Shown here: positions 15,382-19,958 of the stretch, piece after piece | Numbering within the stretch: the stretch's first letter is position 1 | How the letters are laid out: each line of letters begins with the position of its first letter | From: Aliikangiella sp964411875 | Lineage (GTDB): Bacteria > Pseudomonadota > Gammaproteobacteria > Enterobacterales > Kangiellaceae | NCBI GenBank assembly: GCA_964411875.1 | Contig: CAYPMT010000031.1 | Location: forward strand, 1-19,958 | Reading direction: 5' to 3' | Length of the DNA stretch: 19,958 bases | Position numbers and translations under genes: made by a program | Notes under the pieces: model-generated | The model's input: only the letters and a program-made list of their open reading frames with translations | Told to the model about the DNA's origin: nothing | Database searches by the model: none

Positions 15382-17469
15382 ATGTCTGACTTAAGCAAAT
15401 ACAGAAATATAGGGATTTTTGCCCACGTTGATGCGGGTAAAACCACAACCACAGAAAGAATTTTAAAACTCACGGGTAAAATTCATAAAACCGGTGAAGT
15501 TCATGATGGAGAGTCTACGACTGACTTTATGGAGCAAGAAGCGGAGCGCGGCATTACGATTCAGTCGGCTGCAACGACTTGTTTTTGGAAAGATCACCGA
15601 ATGAACATTATTGATACCCCTGGTCACGTTGACTTTACAGTTGAAGTTTATCGTTCATTAAAAGTTCTTGATGGTGGTGTCGGTGTATTTTGTGGCAGTG
15701 GTGGTGTTGAGCCTCAATCAGAAACTAACTGGCGTTATGCCAATGAATCAGAAGTTGCACGTATTATCTTCGTTAATAAACTGGATCGTATGGGCGCTGA
15801 TTTTTACCGTGTAGTTAAACAAGTTGAAGATGTTTTAGGTGCAAACCCGTTGGTAATGACTTTGCCAATTGGTATTGAAGATGATTTTGTTGGTGTGGTT
15901 GATGTGTTAAGTCAAAAAGCCTATATCTGGGATGACTCTGGTCTGCCAGAAAATTTTGAAGTTCAAGATGTTCCTGCTGATATGGTTGATAAAGTTGCCG
16001 AATATCGCGAAATGCTTATCGAAACTGCGGTTGAGCAAGACGATGACTTAATGGAAAAATATTTAGAAGGTGAAGAGCCTTCAATTGAAGACATTAAACG
16101 CTGTATTCGTAAAGGAACCAATGAGCTGGCTTTCTTTCCGACTTACTGTGGTAGCGCATTTAAAAACAAAGGTGTTCAGGTTGTGCTTGATGCGGTTGTG
16201 GACTACTTGCCTTCACCAACGGAAGTTAAACCTCAGCCATTAACGAACGAAGAGGGCGAAGAAACGGGTGAAGTTGCTACAGTTTCTGCCGATGAGCCAT
16301 TAAAAGCTTTGGCTTTCAAAATTATGGATGATCGTTTTGGTGCTTTAACCTTTATTCGTGTTTATTCCGGTAAATTAAATAAAGGCGACACCATTTTGAA
16401 TTCTTTTACCGGAAAAACTGAGCGTGTTGGTCGTATGGTAGAAATGCATGCGGATGAGCGTACTGAGCTCGATAGCGCTCAAGCAGGCGACATTATTGCG
16501 GTTGTTGGTATGAAAAATGTACAAACCGGTCATACGCTTTGTGATCCCAATAACCCTTGTACACTTGAGCCAATGGTATTTCCTGATCCGGTTATTTCGA
16601 TTGCAGTTAAGCCAAAAGATAAAGGCGGCTCAGAAAAAATGGGCATTGCGATTGGTAAAATGGTAGCAGAAGATCCTTCATTCTTGGTTGAATCCGATCA
16701 AGAAACGGGCGACACCATATTAAAAGGTATGGGTGAGCTTCATTTAGATATTAAAGTTGATATCTTAAAAAGAACTTATGGCGTTGAGCTTGAAGTAGGC
16801 CAACCACAAGTGGCTTATCGTGAAACGATTACTCAAGCGATTGAAGATAGCTATACCCATAAGAAACAATCTGGTGGTTCCGGTCAGTTTGGTAAAATTG
16901 ATTATCATATTAGACCCGGTGAGCCAGGCAGTGGTTTCCAATTTGAATCAAAAGTAGTTGGTGGTAATGTACCGAGAGAATTCTGGCCTGCGATTGAAAA
17001 AGGCTTTAAAGGTATGATGGAAGAAGGCACATTGGCTGGTTTCCCCGTACTTGATGTTGAAGTTGAATTATTTGATGGGGCTTTCCATGCGGTTGATTCA
17101 TCGGCGGTTGCTTTTGAAATTGCAGCAAAAGGCGCTTTTAGACAATCGATTCCTAAAGCAGGACCTCAATTAATTGAACCGATTATGAAGGTTGATGTAT
17201 TTACACCTGACGATCATGTTGGTGATGTAATTGGCGATTTAAATCGTCGTCGCGGTATGATTAAAGATCAGCAAGCTGGCGTTACTGGTGTTCGCATTAA
17301 AGGTGAAGTACCACTGGCTGAAATGTTTGGTTACATCGGTCATTTACGTACCATGACATCAGGACGTGGTCAATTCTCGATGGAATTTTCTCACTACTTA
17401 CCTTGCCCTAATAGCGTTGCGGAAGTGGTTATTGCTGAAGTAAAAGAAAGAGAAGCGAATAAGAAATAA
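15382..17469 (+). CDS. fusA: Elongation factor G, second-type paralogue (EF-G2)
   Basis: Translational GTPase that drives ribosomal translocation and/or, with ribosome recycling factor, subunit splitting. The 695-residue product has P-loop AHVDAGKTT (14-22), switch I RGITI (56-60), DTPGH (78-82) and NKLD (132-135), followed by EF-G domains II-V. It lacks the roughly 7-residue G-domain insert that E. coli EF-G has between FW and HRINIID. Its DLSKYRNIGIFAHVDAGK start and GGSGQFGKIDY domain IV match the second EF-G of Vibrio and Shewanella better than the canonical one. It stands alone, not in a rpsL-rpsG-fusA-tuf operon, so a canonical fusA is expected elsewhere. A perfect terminator lies 24 nt downstream. 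Confidence 0.96.
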   Translation: MSDLSKYRNIGIFAHVDAGKTTTTERILKLTGKIHKTGEVHDGESTTDFMEQEAERGITIQSAATTCFWKDHRMNIIDTPGHVDFTVEVYRSLKVLDGGVGVFCGSGGVEPQSETNWRYANESEVARIIFVNKLDRMGADFYRVVKQVEDVLGANPLVMTLPIGIEDDFVGVVDVLSQKAYIWDDSGLPENFEVQDVPADMVDKVAEYREMLIETAVEQDDDLMEKYLEGEEPSIEDIKRCIRKGTNELAFFPTYCGSAFKNKGVQVVLDAVVDYLPSPTEVKPQPLTNEEGEETGEVATVSADEPLKALAFKIMDDRFGALTFIRVYSGKLNKGDTILNSFTGKTERVGRMVEMHADERTELDSAQAGDIIAVVGMKNVQTGHTLCDPNNPCTLEPMVFPDPVISIAVKPKDKGGSEKMGIAIGKMVAEDPSFLVESDQETGDTILKGMGELHLDIKVDILKRTYGVELEVGQPQVAYRETITQAIEDSYTHKKQSGGSGQFGKIDYHIRPGEPGSGFQFESKVVGGNVPREFWPAIEKGFKGMMEEGTLAGFPVLDVEVELFDGAFHAVDSSAVAFEIAAKGAFRQSIPKAGPQLIEPIMKVDVFTPDDHVGDVIGDLNRRRGMIKDQQAGVTGVRIKGEVPLAEMFGYIGHLRTMTSGRGQFSMEFSHYLPCPNSVAEVVIAEVKEREANKK

Positions 17470-17491
17470 TGTTTAATTAATTCTTAGATAG

Positions 17492-17525
17492 TAAAAAAAT
17501 CCCCGACTGGTTCGGGGATTTTTTT
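17492..17525 (+). terminator. Intrinsic terminator after fusA (copy 1 of 2)
   Basis: Perfect 14-bp stem: AAAAAAATCCCCGA (17493-17506) pairs with its exact complement at 17512-17525, loop CTGGT, ending in seven T. It is the terminator of fusA and is symmetric, so it could act in both directions. With the preceding T it is identical over 34 bp to 18784-18817. Confidence 0.92.
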
Positions 17526-17567
17526 GTAAGCTTTGTTACACTTAGATTAAAGAACAAAAAAAACAAA

Positions 17568-17596
17568 TTGCAAATTAGACATGATGTGATTATCAT
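17568..17596 (+). promoter_or_regulatory. Candidate promoter of the two-gene unit
   Basis: TTGCAA (17568-17573), a 17-bp spacer and TATCAT (17591-17596; 5 of 6 to TATAAT) give a reasonable sigma-70 promoter between the fusA terminator and the gene at 17647, with a start near 17603. It is the only promoter-like match of this quality in that spacer. Confidence 0.45.
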
Positions 17597-17600
17597 TCAC
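17582..17600 (-). promoter_or_regulatory. Possible Fur-like site overlapping the -10 box
   Basis: Read on the minus strand, the 11 bases AATGATAATCA (17587-17597) match the centre of the classical 19-bp Fur box without a mismatch; over all 19 positions the match is 12. The site covers the -10 box of the candidate promoter. One half is good and the other poor, so it is a weak prediction. Confidence 0.22.
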
Positions 17601-17646
17601 AATAATAAATTATTTGTAAATAGAACCTATTTAAAGTGAACACGGA

Positions 17647-18276
17647 ATGAGCACAAGGAACCTTCTTTTCTTTTTATTTCCAGCGGCTATTTGCGTTGTT
17701 GTTTTATTCCTTTATATCAACAGTTTAAATAATCAGCTTTCACAGCTCAACAATAGACTCTTGCTAATCGAAGAACAGAACCATAATAAGGTTGTGTTAC
17801 TAGAAAATAAAATAACTAAATTGCAAGAAATGCTTGAGAGGTTAAACTCAAAGATTAACAATAGCCCGATATCAAAAATTTCAATCCAAGAACATAACAG
17901 TCAACCGACTATTGATATTCAAGATGCTATTGAAGAGAGCGAGTTGACCTCTAATGAAGAAGATTTTGATGAAGAAATTTCTGCAGCAGATAGCTACCAA
18001 AGTATCAATGAAGAGCCAAATGTTGATACAACACTTTATAATGAGCTACAGGTTATTATCAATGGTGGCTTAAATGAGCAGTTAACACTTGCCTCATTAG
18101 AATGTAAAACATCAGCTTGTTATTTTTCTTTTTATCTACCATTAGATTCAGCAAATGATTCGATTAGTCATGATATTGTCAATAATCTTAATCAAGATGT
18201 TGAAGTTTCTATTGATAGCAAAGAAGAAAACGAAAGAGTTTTTATTGAAATGTTTATTTCACCCTTAACTAACTAA
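17647..18276 (+). CDS. Unrecognised membrane-anchored coiled-coil protein with Cys-x4-Cys domain
   Basis: I do not recognise this 209-residue protein. It shows a transmembrane helix at about 5-24 with a short, weakly basic start (STRN), so the rest is probably periplasmic. Next is a heptad-like coiled-coil (about 26-70, spaced L/I with Q, N, E, K), then an acidic, low-complexity linker (about 86-127, many E/D/S). A compact C-terminal domain (about 130-207) carries C153 and C158 in LECKTSACYF. Two cysteines five apart at a predicted strand could form a disulfide in the periplasm. The layout resembles an anchored protein that presents a small domain away from the membrane. It follows the fusA terminator with its own candidate promoter and is 16 nt from the next gene, so the two are probably co-transcribed. 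Confidence 0.8.
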   Translation: MSTRNLLFFLFPAAICVVVLFLYINSLNNQLSQLNNRLLLIEEQNHNKVVLLENKITKLQEMLERLNSKINNSPISKISIQEHNSQPTIDIQDAIEESELTSNEEDFDEEISAADSYQSINEEPNVDTTLYNELQVIINGGLNEQLTLASLECKTSACYFSFYLPLDSANDSISHDIVNNLNQDVEVSIDSKEENERVFIEMFISPLTN

Positions 18277-18281
18277 ACAAC

Positions 18282-18285
18282 GGAG
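18282..18285 (+). promoter_or_regulatory. Ribosome binding site of the 18293 gene
   Basis: GGAG in the 16-nt spacer lies 7 nt before the ATG. It is a much better site than the one before the upstream gene and suggests that the secreted protein is made in larger amounts. Confidence 0.6.
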
Positions 18286-18292
18286 AACAGTT

Positions 18293-18766
18293 ATGAAATT
18301 TTTAAAAGCATTATTGGTAGCATCAGTAATATTTTTATCATTTAATTCAAGTGTTAATGCGGCACGATTTAATTTTCCAGGGCATAATTGTGAAGGTGGC
18401 ACTAAAGCACTAGATGGGTCGTTATCAAATCATCTTTATTATGGTTCTGTTAGGTTAAACGCATTTGCTTGCCCCATCATAAGTCAAAACGCAAGTAACC
18501 GATTGAGTAGTGTTTCGGTAGTTGTTAGGGATGAAAACAGTTCAGCCAGTATATCCTGTGCACTGTATTCATATTCAAAAACAGGTGGCTCTAGACTTAT
18601 AAATAAGAAGACACCCAATTCAGGAAAAGGCATATATACTTTAACTTTTACTGGTATTAGTTCTTATAAAAATGGTTCCTATTCACTTTTATGTTCATTG
18701 CCATCAAAAACATCAACTAGAGCCGCACCTAGTGCAATTTTAAATTATAAAGTGATTACTAAATAA
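18293..18766 (+). CDS. Unrecognised small secreted protein with four cysteines
   Basis: A 157-residue product with a clear signal peptide: KFLK start, hydrophobic core about 6-18, cleavage near SSVNA (19-23). The mature part (about 134 residues) is rich in S, N, G and T with alternating polar and hydrophobic residues, which suggests an all-beta domain. Four cysteines, C33, C60, C89 and C134, would allow two disulfides. The spacing of ACP, ISCALY and YSLLCSLP resembles secreted proteins of unknown function in other proteobacteria, but I can name no family. With the preceding membrane gene it forms a two-gene unit ending in a strong terminator. It might be exported further by the T2SS, but nothing in the sequence shows that. 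Confidence 0.82.
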   Translation: MKFLKALLVASVIFLSFNSSVNAARFNFPGHNCEGGTKALDGSLSNHLYYGSVRLNAFACPIISQNASNRLSSVSVVVRDENSSASISCALYSYSKTGGSRLINKKTPNSGKGIYTLTFTGISSYKNGSYSLLCSLPSKTSTRAAPSAILNYKVITK

Positions 18767-18783
18767 ATTGATTGAGTTTTACC

Positions 18784-18817
18784 TAAAAAAATCCCCGACT
18801 GGTTCGGGGATTTTTTT
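18784..18817. terminator. Intrinsic bidirectional terminator (copy 2 of 2)
   Basis: Same 14-bp stem (18785-18798 with 18804-18817), same CTGGT loop and seven T as at 17492-17525. It lies 18 nt after the secreted-protein gene on the plus strand and 25 nt after lysM on the minus strand. The symmetric A and T tracts allow it to end both convergent transcripts. Confidence 0.92.
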
Positions 18818-18842
18818 ATGCTTGAATTGATAAGCGATTAAG

Positions 18843-19337
18843 CTATTGCTGAGGAATACGTAAAACCTGACCAACATAAATTTTGTTAGGGTCAGTTAAC
18901 ATCGGCTGATTGGCTTCAAATATTTGCATATATTTATTCGCACTACCTAATTGAGTTTGAGCAATTTTACCTAACGTATCGCCTGATTGTACCGTATAAA
19001 CAGTAGCTTCCGGTTCAGGGTTTTTAACGTTAATCTGGCTATCAACTTGGCCAATACCATGTTGGTTCCCTGTTGCCAACACAAGTTTTTCACAATCTGC
19101 TTGGCATTCAACAGAACCATTTAAAGTGACTTTACCACCACTAACGGACACATCTAATGACTCGATATCAATATCCATTTCACTAATCGTTTTTTCAATA
19201 TTAGCTTTACGTATTTCATCAAGTCTTTCCGGTGAAATCGTTGTTGGTTTAGTAATATCTTCATCGTCGTTTAACATATCATAAACGGCACCGCCTAATT
19301 TGCTACCTGCATCTGTTACAAAATCAAAAAGTCCCAT
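18843..19337 (-). CDS. lysM: BON-LysM domain protein (Kbp/YgaU family)
   Basis: Cytoplasmic BON plus LysM protein. The E. coli homologue Kbp (YgaU) binds potassium and is produced under osmotic stress. The 164-residue product begins MGLFDFVTDAGSKL, very close to the E. coli start. It has a BON domain at about 40-105 (SGGKVTLNGSVE, ending in GIGQVDSQINV) and a C-terminal LysM domain at about 113-162 (YTVQSGDTLGKIAQ, YMQIFEANQPML, GQVLRIPQ). It is about 15 residues longer than E. coli Kbp because of the region between the N-terminal helix and BON. Two cysteines, C78 and C82 in ECQADC, are unusual for this family. An AGAAGT-type ribosome site precedes the ATG at 19335-19337. No signal peptide is visible. 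Confidence 0.93.
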   Translation of the reverse strand: MGLFDFVTDAGSKLGGAVYDMLNDDEDITKPTTISPERLDEIRKANIEKTISEMDIDIESLDVSVSGGKVTLNGSVECQADCEKLVLATGNQHGIGQVDSQINVKNPEPEATVYTVQSGDTLGKIAQTQLGSANKYMQIFEANQPMLTDPNKIYVGQVLRIPQQ

Positions 19338-19502
19338 AATTTACTTCTATGGTTGTTAGAGATAGTTGGTTTGTATAGTAATTAAACTATTTGCTCAGTT
19401 AGGGTAAAGTGAATTATTGGTCAAAGCAAGTAATTATCTGCATGGATTATTGGGTAGGCTTAATTGTAGATATGTACCGTTTACCAGTATGTATTATCAC
19501 TA

Positions 19503-19958
19503 TTACTTAAAATCATCTGTCCGATTAACTTTACACACCTCAATAATCGACTCTAGTGTTTCATCAGTGGCAGCATCTTTTGGATAAGCTAAACCAATGA
19601 CTCGTTCAAACGTCATATTCTCAATGGGTAAGAGTTTGAGTTTATGTGTGCTATGAAAGCTGGGGTGCTCAGGCACGAGTGCAGCACCAACCCCGGCAGC
19701 GACTAATTCAACAGAATATTCGACGGTGCGAATTCTGGAGCGAAGGTTCATTTTTACGCCTTTTGATTCGAGGGCTTTAATCAGTTTTTGATTGACTGTG
19801 CTGGGGCTACGTAAAATAAAATTAAGCCCATTTAAGTTTTTAAAAGTAAGTGCTTGCTTATAGCTAAGCAGGCTTCCAGGTGGGAGTGCCATTAAATAGG
19901 TGTCTCGCCAGAAAGGAATAAAAGCCTCACCTTTTTTAAGAATATCTTCGGAAATAAT
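19503..19958 (-). CDS. LysR-type transcriptional regulator, C-terminal part (5' end beyond window)
   Basis: The frame is open from the right edge to the TAA at 19503-19505 and gives 151 residues of a LysR-type substrate-binding domain. Typical stretches are YLMALPPGSLLSYK (a variant of the P-x-hPLA hinge), the LNGLNFILRS strand and SVELVAAGVGAALVPEHP, the conserved V-x-x-G-x-G-x-x-x-x-P of the effector domain. The DNA-binding N-terminus lies outside the window, so target and inducer cannot be inferred. It is on the same strand as lysM, 165 nt upstream of it. No terminator is evident in between, so read-through is possible. Confidence 0.88.
   Translation of the reverse strand: MISEDILKKGEAFIPFWRDTYLMALPPGSLLSYKQALTFKNLNGLNFILRSPSTVNQKLIKALESKGVKMNLRSRIRTVEYSVELVAAGVGAALVPEHPSFHSTHKLKLLPIENMTFERVIGLAYPKDAATDETLESIIEVCKVNRTDDFK

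Noticed and set aside
17492..18817. Insertion sequence or integron-like cassette
   Set aside because: No transposase, integrase, terminal inverted repeats or target duplication is visible; the only shared sequence is the terminator itself.
19338..19502. Promoter of lysM
   Set aside because: TTGACC on the minus strand has no acceptable -10 at 16-18 bp, and the TATACA further down lacks a -35; no call made.

Overview
The window looks like a chromosomal segment of an AT-rich gammaproteobacterium, probably a marine Alteromonadales/Oceanospirillales-type organism. The basis is a complete gspC-to-gspN type II secretion (T2SS) cluster placed divergently from hslR, downstream coupling to yrfG-nudE-cysQ, and a second-type elongation factor G (fusA2-like) away from any rpsL-rpsG-tuf context. 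I cannot name a genus from sequence alone. No tRNA, rRNA, CRISPR array, transposase or integrase is visible.

Minus-strand block, 14542 down to 1: gspC, D, E, F, G, H, I, J, K, L, M, N, then yrfG (HAD nucleotidase), nudE (Nudix hydrolase) and cysQ (3'(2'),5'-bisphosphate nucleotidase, cut by the left window edge). Spacings are mostly short (gspI/gspJ overlap by 4 nt; others are 2 to 58 nt apart), which suggests one long transcription unit. The exception is a 133-nt AT-rich gap between gspK and gspL. The twelve Gsp proteins make a whole secretion machine: GspD secretin in the outer membrane, GspC/L/M/F inner-membrane platform with the cytoplasmic GspE ATPase, GspG/H/I/J/K pseudopilus, and accessory GspN. 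The prepilin peptidase (GspO/PilD) is not encoded here.

The sequence is a scaffold. A run of 100 N between gspK and gspJ is flanked on both sides by the same 55 bp, so it is almost certainly an unmerged contig overlap and not missing DNA. Removing the Ns and one copy leaves a normal 21-nt gspJ-gspK spacing.

Plus-strand block, 14756 to 18766: hslR (Hsp15, divergent from gspC across 213 nt with candidate promoters), the EF-G paralogue, a strong terminator, then two unrecognised genes. The first is a membrane-anchored coiled-coil protein with a periplasmic Cys-x4-Cys domain. The second is a small secreted protein with four cysteines. The pair is bracketed by two sequence-identical intrinsic terminators, which makes it look like a discrete two-gene unit placed between fusA and the convergent lysM gene.

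Right end, minus strand: a BON-LysM protein (Kbp/YgaU family) and the 3' part of a LysR-type regulator that runs off the window. No stretch longer than 300 bases lacks a gene; the largest gaps are 14543-14755, 15185-15381, 17470-17646, 19338-19502 and 4644-4776.
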